Source: an uncultured Collinsella sp. (GTDB taxonomy: Bacteria; Actinomycetota; Coriobacteriia; Coriobacteriales; Coriobacteriaceae). From it: 25,326 nt of DNA. Positions 1 to 7,949 of the stretch are shown piece by piece (the stretch's first letter is position 1; every line of letters starts with the position of its first letter). The notes beneath the pieces are model-generated. The model saw only the letters and a program-made list of their open reading frames with translations. It did no database searches and was not told the DNA's origin. Where the stretch lies: NCBI GenBank assembly GCA_900550825.1, contig URTZ01000008.1:1-25326 (forward strand). The letters run 5' to 3'. Made by a program: the position numbers and the translations under genes.

Positions 1-219
1 GACTGGTACCGCAGCGTGCTCGACGACGACGGCGTGGTGCGCAACAGCGTTGCGCGCATTGAAGACGGTGTGCTGCACATAGAGCAGGGCCCACTTGTGG
101 GGCAAGAGGCCCACGTAAAAAAGATCGACCGTCACAAGCGCTGGTGCCTGGTGGACGTGGGCGAAGGCGACTCCGCATTTAGGGAGCTGCTGCCGCTGGA
201 CGTTCCCAACAAAACGTAA
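1..219 (+). CDS. NusG/LoaP-family transcription antitermination factor, C-terminal part (5' cut by window edge)
   Basis: The reading frame is open from base 1 and stops at 217-219, leaving 72 residues of a longer protein. The visible part ends in a KOW-type domain: GPLVGQEAHV followed by KKIDRHKRWCLVDV, the pattern of specialised NusG paralogues (LoaP, RfaH, UpxY type). These factors bind RNA polymerase and let it read through terminators in long polysaccharide or antibiotic operons. The N-terminal NGN domain lies outside the window. Its position directly upstream of the initiating sugar transferase and a ~14 kb one-direction operon fits a LoaP-like role. An ATG-like start inside the visible part (from 16) is not the real start, because the frame continues upstream without a stop. 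Calling it LoaP rather than another NusG paralogue is inference. Confidence 0.75.
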   Translation, partial: DWYRSVLDDDGVVRNSVARIEDGVLHIEQGPLVGQEAHVKKIDRHKRWCLVDVGEGDSAFRELLPLDVPNKT

Positions 220-368
220 GGGAGATGTTGCACCAGTAAATCGTTCGCATTTATTGAATTTATCGATTGGGGGGGGTCCTGGAGGACAGGGCCGTACGTT
301 GGATTTTGGCTGCTAAAGAAGTAACAGAGAGCTGTGCGCCTGCGGGGGCGGCGCTTATCGCTCAGGCC
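220..368 (+). promoter_or_regulatory. Intergenic leader between the antiterminator and the first biosynthetic gene
   Basis: About 150 bases without a convincing gene. It holds an AT-rich start, a run of eight G (269-276), a short GTCC/GGAC stem near 277-288 and a GCGCC/GGCGC stem near 338-356. LoaP proteins are known to act through RNA hairpins in the leader of the operon they control, so this is where such an element would be expected. I cannot prove that either stem is it. The upstream part of the sugar-transferase frame also runs through here from a TTG at 267, so some of this stretch could be coding. Confidence 0.3.
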
Positions 369-1055
369 ATGGACCGTCGCGAGGGCGCCGGTCGCTTCAA
401 GGCCATGCAATCCATCATGGACTGGGACCGCTCGCGCCTGGCGTACAGGGCCGTGAAGCGCGCGTTCGACATCGTGTTCAGCGGTGCCGTGCTCGTAGTC
501 ATCGCGATTCCCAGCCTGGTGCTGGCCGCCGCCATCCGCCTGGAGAGCGAGGGCAGTCCCTTCTACAGCCAGATCCGCGTGGGCCAGACCCACCGCGACG
601 GCAGCCTGTCCACCTTCCGCATGTGGAAGTTCCGATCCATGTACAAAGACGCCGACGAGCGCCTCGCCGAGCTCAAGGAGCGCAACGAGATCGCCGGCGC
701 CATGTTCAAGATGAAGGACGACCCGCGAGTCACGAAGATCGGCAGGTTCATCCGCAAGCACTCCATCGACGAGTTCCCGCAGTTCCTGAACGTGTTCCTG
801 GGCCAGATGTCCGTCGTCGGGCCCAGGCCGCCGCTGCCGAATGAGGTTGCGGAGTATACGGAGTACGACCTGCAGCGACTGGCCGTGAAGCCCGGGATCA
901 CCGGCTGGTGGCAGGTGACGGACCGCAACGACACCGACTTCGACGGCATGGTCCGCCGCGACCTGGAGTACATCGCCAAGCGCGGCATGGTCACCGATTT
1001 AAAGATTGTTCTCCTCACGGTCGTTGAGGTCTTTACCGGTGGCGGTGCTTGCTAG
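369..1055 (+). CDS. Undecaprenyl-phosphate sugar phosphotransferase (initiating enzyme of polysaccharide synthesis)
   Basis: Bacterial sugar transferase family (WcaJ/RfbP/PglC type). It transfers a sugar-1-phosphate from a nucleotide sugar to undecaprenyl phosphate at the inner membrane face and so starts each repeat unit. About 228 residues. One N-terminal hydrophobic segment (VFSGAVLVVIAIPSLVLAAA) is followed by the family's conserved blocks: KFRSMYKDAD, DDPRVTKIGRFIRKHSIDEF, MSVVGPRPPLP and PGITGWWQV. It is a short form without the extra N-terminal membrane domain of WcaJ. The start is uncertain. ATGs at 369 and 405 both have weak ribosome sites very close by, and the frame is open back to a TTG at 267. 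The stop TAG abuts the ATG of the next gene, so the two are probably translationally coupled. The sugar specificity cannot be read from the sequence. Confidence 0.9.
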   Translation: MDRREGAGRFKAMQSIMDWDRSRLAYRAVKRAFDIVFSGAVLVVIAIPSLVLAAAIRLESEGSPFYSQIRVGQTHRDGSLSTFRMWKFRSMYKDADERLAELKERNEIAGAMFKMKDDPRVTKIGRFIRKHSIDEFPQFLNVFLGQMSVVGPRPPLPNEVAEYTEYDLQRLAVKPGITGWWQVTDRNDTDFDGMVRRDLEYIAKRGMVTDLKIVLLTVVEVFTGGGAC

Positions 1056-2165
1056 ATGACTGAACCGATTAGGGTAGCCCAGGTTGTTGGCAAGATGGTT
1101 GGCGGCGGCGTCGAGGCCGTTGTCATGAACTATTATCGCCATATTGACCGAAGTAAAGTCCAGTTCGATTTTCTTGTCGATTCAGATTCGACGCTCGTGC
1201 CACGTGAAGAGATCGAATCGCTTGGTGGTCGAATCTTTGAGATTCCGCCCTACCAGCATGCGATTGAATATCAGCGAGAGCTTCAAAGCCTCTTTACGCA
1301 AGAGGGCTGGAAGATAGTGCACAGCCATATCAACGCACTTTCCGTCTTTCCGCTTCGCGCCGCGAAGAAGGCAGGGGTACCCGTGCGTATCGCTCACAGC
1401 CACTCGACGAGCGGCAAAGGCGAGTTTGCAAAAAATGCCCTTAAAGGCTTTTTGAAACTGTTTTCGACAAGGTATCCAACTGATTTGGCGGCCTGTACTG
1501 AGTATGCTGGTAAATGGCTGTTCGGCTCATCCCATTTTACCGTCTTTAATAATGCTATCGATTTGAGCAGTTTTTCTTTCAATCGATCAATTAGGGATGA
1601 GCAACGTGCTGGGCTTGGAGCGCAGGACGATACGCTGGTATTGGGGAATATCGGTAGGTTCATCCCCCAGAAGAATCAGCTGTTTTTGCTTGATGTTTTC
1701 AAGGCGGTTTATGCTCAGAATCCTGATTCCATCCTTGTTATCTGCGGCGATGGAAAGTTGAGACCGCAGGCGGAGGAAAAGGCGCACTCGCTGGGAATTG
1801 CGTCAGCGGTGCGTTTTCTCGGTCAGATTTCCAATGTGCAGGACGTCTATCAGGCGCTTGATTTATTCGTTCTCCCTAGTCTGTACGAGGGCCTCGGAAT
1901 GGTCGCGATTGAGGCCCAGGTCTCCGGTCTCCCGTGCATCTGCTCTGAGAGGGTCCCCAACGAGGTCGCGCTATCCGGTCGGTGCAGCTTCGTTCCGTTG
2001 AGTGCGGGCATTGAGGGCTGGTCCAATGCGATCCTTACCACACGCACAGATGTCGTTAATCGTTCCGATCCCCAAGCATCTCTGGGGCTTGAATCTTATG
2101 ACATCTTTAGGGCAGCGCCCAAGCTCGAAGAGTACTACCTGAAGTTATTTGAAACGGTGAATTAA
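1056..2165 (+). CDS. Glycosyltransferase family 4 (GT-B fold)
   Basis: A 369-residue retaining glycosyltransferase, resembling EpsF-like enzymes of exopolysaccharide loci. The N-terminal acceptor domain starts with VAQVVGKMVGGGVEAVV, a glycine-rich loop. The C-terminal donor domain has LGNIGRFIPQKNQ and the EX7E-type motif EGLGMVAIEAQ near residue 278. It should add one sugar to the lipid-linked repeat unit on the cytoplasmic side. The ATG follows the upstream stop codon immediately, and its own TAA overlaps the next ATG by one base (TAATG). Base composition is clearly less GC-rich than the flanking sugar transferase, as is usual for the exchangeable middle of such loci. Donor and acceptor sugars are unknown. 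Confidence 0.88.
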   Translation: MTEPIRVAQVVGKMVGGGVEAVVMNYYRHIDRSKVQFDFLVDSDSTLVPREEIESLGGRIFEIPPYQHAIEYQRELQSLFTQEGWKIVHSHINALSVFPLRAAKKAGVPVRIAHSHSTSGKGEFAKNALKGFLKLFSTRYPTDLAACTEYAGKWLFGSSHFTVFNNAIDLSSFSFNRSIRDEQRAGLGAQDDTLVLGNIGRFIPQKNQLFLLDVFKAVYAQNPDSILVICGDGKLRPQAEEKAHSLGIASAVRFLGQISNVQDVYQALDLFVLPSLYEGLGMVAIEAQVSGLPCICSERVPNEVALSGRCSFVPLSAGIEGWSNAILTTRTDVVNRSDPQASLGLESYDIFRAAPKLEEYYLKLFETVN

Positions 2166-3283
2166 TGAAAATTTGTATTTTAACGTGGCTCCATAATCAA
2201 AATTTCGGTACGTTGCTTCAGGCTTATGCCCTACAGCAGTTTTTGAAGGCAGAAGGGCATGACGTTGTCGACGCCGACTATCTTCCCTGCGTTAAAGAAA
2301 AGCTACTGAACTGGGCGATCAACCGGAACTCCTTCGATTTATTTGCTGGCAAAGCACGCGAGCTATTCAATCGCAAGAAGGAACATGATGACTTCGGATC
2401 CTCGACGGCTGACGTATTCAATCGCTTTTTGAGCCAGAACATCGAGACCACTGATCGGATTGTCGATACAGACGGACTGGTCGATTTACGGGGAAAATAC
2501 GATGCATACGTCTGCGGATCTGATCAAATCTGGTCCCCTTATCTTTTGAATAGGAATTTCTATCTCTCCTTTCTAAGCGACAGCGATAAGAGAATCGCGT
2601 ATGCACCCAGCTTCGGTGTCACGAGCACCACGCAGAGGAAGAAAAAGATCATTACCGATCTGATTAAAACGTTCAGCTCTGTGTCTGTTCGTGAAGATGC
2701 GGGCGCGGATTTTGTCGAATCCCTCGGTCTCGAGCGCCCTTCACAGGTTGTGGACCCTGTCCTGCTCCTGTCGAAAGAGGACTGGGCCCCGCTCATCAAC
2801 GGTAAATGTCCTGAGCCCGGGAAAATCGTCTGCTATTTCCTTGGGAATAGGCCGTTTTACAGGAAAGCTGTCGATTCGATTTCAAAAGAGCTCGGCTGCG
2901 AGGTCGTGACGCTTGTCGGTTCAGGTAAAAATGCTGTCGACGAGCAGCTCAATCCGCGTTACGGGCTTGGTCCCGATGAATGGCTCGCTTATCTGGCGAG
3001 CGCGCGGTTCGTGTTAACCGATTCGCTGCACGGTACGCTGTTTTCTCAAATTTTCCGCAAAGACTATTACTGCTTCAAGAGATTTGAGGAGACCGACAAG
3101 CGCTCTCAAAACTCTCGAGTCGAGAGCCTCTCGAGGCTTTCGAATACCGAGGATCGTCTGCTAGATGGCTATGACAGTCACATGAACGCTACGGAAATCG
3201 AGGGCTATGAGAAGCGACTGTCCGACGTGGAGTCGCTCATCACGTTTTCGAAAAAATGGCTCTTGGATGCTCTTGAGCAATAG
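2165..3283 (+). CDS. Polysaccharide pyruvyl transferase family protein
   Basis: A 372-residue protein beginning MKICILTWLHNQNFGTLLQA, the typical opening of the family that includes CsaB and the pyruvylating enzymes of exopolysaccharide loci. Other family marks are YVCGSDQIWSP near residues 117-127, SVREDAGADF, and DSLHGTLFS near residue 286. Characterised members put a ketal-linked pyruvate from phosphoenolpyruvate on a sugar, adding negative charge. The gene overlaps the previous one by one base (TAATG) and is followed 13 bases later by the FrhB-like gene. That pairing recurs in polysaccharide loci, so the two may act together. The family is also used for reactions other than pyruvylation, so the exact chemistry is inferred. 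Confidence 0.85.
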   Translation: MKICILTWLHNQNFGTLLQAYALQQFLKAEGHDVVDADYLPCVKEKLLNWAINRNSFDLFAGKARELFNRKKEHDDFGSSTADVFNRFLSQNIETTDRIVDTDGLVDLRGKYDAYVCGSDQIWSPYLLNRNFYLSFLSDSDKRIAYAPSFGVTSTTQRKKKIITDLIKTFSSVSVREDAGADFVESLGLERPSQVVDPVLLLSKEDWAPLINGKCPEPGKIVCYFLGNRPFYRKAVDSISKELGCEVVTLVGSGKNAVDEQLNPRYGLGPDEWLAYLASARFVLTDSLHGTLFSQIFRKDYYCFKRFEETDKRSQNSRVESLSRLSNTEDRLLDGYDSHMNATEIEGYEKRLSDVESLITFSKKWLLDALEQ

Positions 3284-3296
3284 GGGGAAAGTTAGC

Positions 3297-4502
3297 TTGA
3301 GCAAGAACATCGACACAGTTTCTCACCGGGCCTGCTTTGGTTGCGGAGCTTGCGCGGCCAAATGCCCTTTTTCCGCTATTACTATGCGTACCTCGCCCGA
3401 CGGTTTCGAATATCCCGTGGTGGACGCAGCGAGATGCACCTCCTGCGGTCTTTGCCTGCGTACCTGTCCGGCGGAAAACCAAGTCGACGTGGACTCGGAG
3501 GCCATTCGCGCCGCTGTCTTGCAGAGCGATGACCCGGACGAGCTCGCGCAAAGTTCGTCCGGCGGCGTCTTCTCCCTTCTTGCGAAACGTATACTATCGG
3601 ACGGCGGGCGCGTTTACGGCGCCGCCTGGGATGGCGTCGATCACGTCAGGCATATCGGTATATCCGAGCTTGCCGAAATCGCGCTCCTGCAAAAGTCCAA
3701 ATATGTCCAGAGCGATGCTAGCGAATCGTATCCCGAAGTGCTCAGCGATCTCAAATCCGGCAAGCGAGTCCTCTTCAGCGGTACTCCTTGTCAGGTTTCC
3801 GCGCTGCGTCTCTATTTGGGTAAACCGATGGATGGGCTGACAACCGTCAGCGTTGTTTGCCACGGTGTACCAAGCTCTTCCATGTTTCGTTCCTATGTTG
3901 GCTGGCTCGAGCTTCGGGAGAAGTCCGATGTCACCGCACTGACTTTTAGAGATAAATCGAAATTCGGATGGGGCCATAACATAAAAATCGAGTTATCCGA
4001 CGGCAGGATTATAAAGAGGCCCGCTGCATTCGATCCCTTTTATGGTTCCTACATCAAAGGCCTGATCAGCAGATCGTCTTGCTACGGCTGTCCTTTCAGA
4101 GGGTGCGACAGTCCTGCCGACATCATCCTCGGTGATTCCTGGCGTTCTGAGTCTGTCCAAGACTGCGGACATCCCGAGAAGGGTGTTTCGGCCGTTATCG
4201 TGAAGACCGAGCGCGGGGCAAAATTGATCGATGAAATAGGCGATTACGTCGCCTACTCTAACAACGGCCTTGCTCCGGATGATGTGCTGCTGCATGAAGA
4301 TCCTAATAAGCGCTCTGATCTTGTGGAGAGGCGCGATGCCGTTATCGAGCAGTTCGAGGCTACAGGATTACAAGTCTTTGATTCCGTCCTGGCGCCGAAT
4401 GCGACTCTTTTCGACCGTCTGAAAATGCTGCTCCCCCCGTCGATGCGCCTGCGTGTAAAGCGGTTTGTCCGATCTATTAAACCTAGGACCGTGCATGAGT
4501 AA
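3297..4502 (+). CDS. FrhB-like iron-sulfur protein (coenzyme F420 hydrogenase/dehydrogenase beta-subunit family)
   Basis: About 401 residues from a TTG start at 3297, chosen because AGGGGGAAA (3282-3290) is well placed before it. The frame is open further upstream, but that part overlaps the pyruvyl transferase. Two [4Fe-4S] ferredoxin motifs are visible, CFGCGACAAKC (Cys 13, 16, 19, 23) and CTSCGLCLRTC (Cys 47, 50, 53, 57). The FrhB body follows, with SSGGVFSLLA, LFSGTPCQVSALR, VVCHGVPS, a further Cys pair in CYGCPF, and DIILGDSW. Family members move electrons between ferredoxin, flavin and F420 or another substrate. In polysaccharide loci next to pyruvyl transferases the reaction is not established. 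No F420 genes are visible here. The last eight bases overlap the next gene's start. Confidence 0.85.
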   Translation: MSKNIDTVSHRACFGCGACAAKCPFSAITMRTSPDGFEYPVVDAARCTSCGLCLRTCPAENQVDVDSEAIRAAVLQSDDPDELAQSSSGGVFSLLAKRILSDGGRVYGAAWDGVDHVRHIGISELAEIALLQKSKYVQSDASESYPEVLSDLKSGKRVLFSGTPCQVSALRLYLGKPMDGLTTVSVVCHGVPSSSMFRSYVGWLELREKSDVTALTFRDKSKFGWGHNIKIELSDGRIIKRPAAFDPFYGSYIKGLISRSSCYGCPFRGCDSPADIILGDSWRSESVQDCGHPEKGVSAVIVKTERGAKLIDEIGDYVAYSNNGLAPDDVLLHEDPNKRSDLVERRDAVIEQFEATGLQVFDSVLAPNATLFDRLKMLLPPSMRLRVKRFVRSIKPRTVHE

Positions 4503-5712
4503 CTTCACCACAGTGATAACGATTTGCGACCGTCCCCATATCGGGGGCGGAGCTTCAAAAATCGCAATCGAAACAGCAGCTGCTCTGGCGAGGATAGGTG
4601 TCAACAGCTATTTCTTTTCAGCGTTGGGTGACCCCGATCCCTCCTTAATCGAATCGGGCGTTGTTTGTGTCAATTGCGGGCAGAACGACGTCCTGAACGG
4701 GGGCGTCTCCGGCGCTGCTCAGGGTATCTGGAACAGGCGCTCGGAAACGGCGCTGGATGATCTACTGAAGCAGCTCGATCCGAAGACGACGGTCGTCCAC
4801 GTTCACTCTTGGACGCACTCCCTTTCTCCCTCGATATTCACGGCCATAGGGCGACGGGGGTTCAAGTGCCTGATCACAGCCCATGAGTACTTCCTCGTTT
4901 GTTCCAACGGTGGACTCTACGATTATGTTAATCATTGCAACTGCGGAATTGCCCCCGGTTCTCCGAAGTGCCTGCTGCACAACTGTGACAAGCGCTCATA
5001 TATCCAAAAACTGTATCGATCCGTTCGCTTTTCCGTGCAGGGATATGTTTTGAGAGCGCTGCGCCCGGCTGTCGCCTTCGTTTCAGATTCCAGTCGTCGG
5101 TTGATTGAGCCCTATCTAACATGGGATGCCGAGCGATTCGACTGTTTAAATTACGTCGATGCGGACAAATTCCAGCATGGGTTTGATGCAGATTGCGAGG
5201 CTTACCTATTCGTTGGTCGCCTGAGCCCTGAAAAGGGCTGCGATTTATTTTGCGAAGCCGCCAGTAGGGCCGGTGTGGACGCTATCGTCATCGGTGACGG
5301 TATCGAATTGAAGAGGCTGTCGGACAGTTATCCGGATATCAAATTCATGGGCGCGCTGCCCCATGACAAGGTGCTTTCCGTCATGACGCGGTCACGTGCA
5401 ATCGTTATGCCCTCGGTTTGTCGAGAGACGTTCGGGCTTGTCGCCTATGAGGCCATGATCGCTGCCGGTCTGCCGTGCATCGTCTCTGATGTCGGCGACG
5501 CTGCCTCCTTTGTGAGGTCGAAAGGTCTCGGCGAGGTCTTCAGCGCGGGCAATGCCGAGTCGCTATCCGCCGCAATGGTCAATATGCTCGATCCCGATGT
5601 TTACTCGCGTTACAGGGGGGCGGTTGAGAAGGCGGACTTCAGCTGCCTCGAAAAGACCGCGTATGTAGAACGTCTTATCGGTATTTACGATCAGCTAATG
5701 GCTAAGCTTTAA
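4495..5712 (+). CDS. Glycosyltransferase family 4 (GT-B fold), second
   Basis: About 405 residues. The ATG at 4495 overlaps the end of the FrhB-like gene by eight bases and has a TAGGA ribosome site (4485-4489). An upstream TTG at 4465 in the same frame is less likely. The N-terminal domain has RPHIGGGASKIAIETA and HVHSWTHS. The donor domain has FVGRLSPEKGCDLF and the nucleotide-sugar motif ETFGLVAYEAM near residue 311. A Cys-rich insert (around CNCGIAPGSPKCLLHNC, residues ~150-166) is unusual for a GT4 and resembles a small metal-binding loop. Role inferred: addition of one sugar to the lipid-linked repeat unit. Specificity is unknown. Confidence 0.85.
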   Translation: MSNFTTVITICDRPHIGGGASKIAIETAAALARIGVNSYFFSALGDPDPSLIESGVVCVNCGQNDVLNGGVSGAAQGIWNRRSETALDDLLKQLDPKTTVVHVHSWTHSLSPSIFTAIGRRGFKCLITAHEYFLVCSNGGLYDYVNHCNCGIAPGSPKCLLHNCDKRSYIQKLYRSVRFSVQGYVLRALRPAVAFVSDSSRRLIEPYLTWDAERFDCLNYVDADKFQHGFDADCEAYLFVGRLSPEKGCDLFCEAASRAGVDAIVIGDGIELKRLSDSYPDIKFMGALPHDKVLSVMTRSRAIVMPSVCRETFGLVAYEAMIAAGLPCIVSDVGDAASFVRSKGLGEVFSAGNAESLSAAMVNMLDPDVYSRYRGAVEKADFSCLEKTAYVERLIGIYDQLMAKL

Positions 5713-5729
5713 TTGGATGAAGGTTTTTA

Positions 5730-6674
5730 ATGGTTACGGTTGTGATGTCAGTTTACAACGGCACGCGATATCTTACTGAGCAGCTAGATAGCTTAAGACT
5801 TCAGACAGTGTCTCCGGACCGAGTGCTGATTGCGGATGATTGCTCGACAGACGGGTCGTTCGATCTCATTGTCAAATATATCGAGGAACACGGACTCGGT
5901 AATTGGACCATCAACAAGAATCGCTCTAATTTCGGCTGGCGCAAGAGCTTTAAGCGGCTTCTCGACCTTGCATCTATAGACGATGGAATCGTCTTCCCGT
6001 GCGACCAGGATGATATCTGGGAACCCGATAAAATCGCTGTGATGTCCTCAATCCTCGAGAAGGACCCCTCTATCGACGTTCTCAGCTGCGCCGTCGAGCC
6101 GTTTTATGAGAGCGGCGGTAAAAAAGTAACAGTCTATGGTGCTGTCGATGATTCCAAACCTCTGGACGATTTGGAGGCCCCGGTTTTCGATAGCAAGTTT
6201 ATGTCGGTACGGCGCCCTGGATGTTCGTATGCCGTAAAATCGAGTTTTATAAGGGAAATCATGCCATATTGGCAGGATGATTTTGCTCATGACGGTATGT
6301 TATGGCGCTTCTCATTACTGAAGGGGACCCTCAGACTTCTAAATCAGCCCTTGATTCGGTTCCGTAGGCATGACTCTAATGCAACTGAGATGCGACATAT
6401 TGACAGGAAATCTCGTGTTGCTGAGATAGGGATGTGCTTGAGATTTTCTAAGGTTTTAGAAGAATACTGCAGTAGTAATCCTGGCGATTATCGTATCTCT
6501 TCTGCGCATATAGAGCATTACGGTTCTGTTTTAAATGCCCGTTTGCACTTGCTCGTAGGTGGCCTAAAAATAAGTGATTTAGGCACCATTCTAAAATACC
6601 GTAAGTATGAACTGTCAAATCGTTCCCTGCTTGGTGACTTTAAGGCCTTAATCAGTTCCTGTGACAGTAAGTAG
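5730..6674 (+). CDS. Glycosyltransferase family 2 (rhamnosyltransferase-like)
   Basis: A 314-residue inverting GT-A enzyme. MVTVVMSVYNGTRYL is the family opening, DDCSTDGS (residues ~37-44) is the nucleotide-binding motif, and CDQDDIWEPDKI (~91-102) is the DQDD(I/V)W signature common in GT2 enzymes that transfer rhamnose. With dTDP-L-rhamnose synthesis encoded in the same operon (rfbA, rfbB, rfbCD), a rhamnosyltransferase is a reasonable guess but not proven. The start ATG has GAAGG upstream (5720-5724). There is a 17-base gap from the previous stop and none to the next frame. Base composition falls from this gene onward toward the AT-rich polymerase. Confidence 0.85.
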   Translation: MVTVVMSVYNGTRYLTEQLDSLRLQTVSPDRVLIADDCSTDGSFDLIVKYIEEHGLGNWTINKNRSNFGWRKSFKRLLDLASIDDGIVFPCDQDDIWEPDKIAVMSSILEKDPSIDVLSCAVEPFYESGGKKVTVYGAVDDSKPLDDLEAPVFDSKFMSVRRPGCSYAVKSSFIREIMPYWQDDFAHDGMLWRFSLLKGTLRLLNQPLIRFRRHDSNATEMRHIDRKSRVAEIGMCLRFSKVLEEYCSSNPGDYRISSAHIEHYGSVLNARLHLLVGGLKISDLGTILKYRKYELSNRSLLGDFKALISSCDSK

Positions 6675-6683
6675 GTGTTTAGA

Positions 6684-7916
6684 ATGCTTGAGCTATTTAC
6701 TAATGAATTCACTATTTTGATTTTCGCCGCAATCTTAAGTGTCATTTCTCCCGTTAAAGGACTATTTTTTTCTGTTCTAGGATTGCTCGTTTTCAAAGAA
6801 GTTCTTTCTGGGCGTCTCTACAAAGTGTTTTTAAATAACGCCATTCCCATTGTCGTTATGGGCGCGATAGTTTTCTTTTCTGCTATTGCGTTTACGTCCC
6901 GAAGCATTAACGAATCCCTCCTTACGGTCTGCTCGTATTTCTTTTGCATTCTTCTTGGTTATATTTACGGTAAAGCAAAGAATGATGACTGGGTTGAGTC
7001 TGCATTGCTTATGCTTCGCAACGTTATGGTGTTCGCCTGCCTATTTAGCTTTGTCCTTGAAATTGTTTTAGGTCAACGACTAGTTACAAATGGTTCCTTT
7101 TCTTTTCTGCAAACTGTAACGATTGATAATCCATCCTTGTATCGACTGCGTAGTTTTTTCGGTCATGCAATCGTATTTGGCCAAATGATAGTTATTGCTG
7201 TGGTAATTAACTATAAATTGGAGACGGGCAGGATGAAACGTCTCTTATGCTCTGTAGTTCTTTTGGTCGCTCTGCTTCTGACAAAGAGTCGTAGCGCGTG
7301 GATTATTCTCATTGCTTTAGCATCGGTGTACCTGGTCTTTCGCCTAAAGAACCCCGAGTATTCTAAATGGAATTTAATTGCCCTTTTAATTCCAGCTGTA
7401 TTGCTACTCGTTTTTATTCTCTACAAGTTTGGACTGTTTAACTTTGTGGCTTCTCGATTTGGTGAGCTTGAAACTGATGTTTCATATAGCCAGCGTTCCG
7501 GAGCCATTGCCTATATTATTCATAGCTTTTTAAGCAGGCCGCTGTTTTGGCTTACTGGAAATGGTTTTGGCAGTAGTCGCGTGACTATGCTGGGCACGAC
7601 GGTTGAAATTAGCGGTTTTTCAACGGTGGATAATGGTTTCCTTGCAATGCTGTATGAATATGGTTTTCTTGGAATTTGTAGCTTTGTATTCTTGATAATT
7701 TCCGCTGGCATCGGTTCGTTCAGGTCGGGTTGCGAACTCGATCAAGTACTATTTACCGTCTCCTGTATATGCTGTGCGGAGCTCATATTTTATTGTGAGC
7801 TTGGTTGGTGGGTGCCAACGGTTATCTTGTTTGCTTCCTGTGGACTCGTTCTGGGTAGAACGAGTGCTCGGTATTCAGATTTGTGCGAGTCAGGCCCATC
7901 CTTGATTTCTGAATAA
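6684..7916 (+). CDS. O-antigen/polysaccharide polymerase (Wzy-like)
   Basis: About 410 residues, hydrophobic nearly throughout, with roughly ten or more membrane segments. The family is recognised from the O-antigen ligase/polymerase (Wzy_C) pattern: LRSFFGHAIVFGQM and LLLTKSRSAWIIL in the middle, then a large loop with YSQRSGAIAY and the glycine-rich LTGNGFGSS. Wzy joins flipped repeat units on the outer face of the membrane. The ATG at 6684 was chosen over a GTG at 6675 because AGGTG (6673-6677) is well spaced before it. This gene is among the most AT-rich of the locus, which is normal for wzy and is a sign of exchange between strains. It could in principle be a ligase, but its place beside a flippase favours polymerase. 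Confidence 0.82.
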   Translation: MLELFTNEFTILIFAAILSVISPVKGLFFSVLGLLVFKEVLSGRLYKVFLNNAIPIVVMGAIVFFSAIAFTSRSINESLLTVCSYFFCILLGYIYGKAKNDDWVESALLMLRNVMVFACLFSFVLEIVLGQRLVTNGSFSFLQTVTIDNPSLYRLRSFFGHAIVFGQMIVIAVVINYKLETGRMKRLLCSVVLLVALLLTKSRSAWIILIALASVYLVFRLKNPEYSKWNLIALLIPAVLLLVFILYKFGLFNFVASRFGELETDVSYSQRSGAIAYIIHSFLSRPLFWLTGNGFGSSRVTMLGTTVEISGFSTVDNGFLAMLYEYGFLGICSFVFLIISAGIGSFRSGCELDQVLFTVSCICCAELIFYCELGWWVPTVILFASCGLVLGRTSARYSDLCESGPSLISE

Positions 7917-7949
7917 ATCAAGGATGTTAGTTTAAACAAACGAGGTTGA

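Noticed and set aside
267..368. TTG at 267 as the start of the sugar transferase
   Set aside because: No ribosome site precedes it, and the added ~34 residues are not part of the family. It remains possible because the later ATGs also have weak sites.
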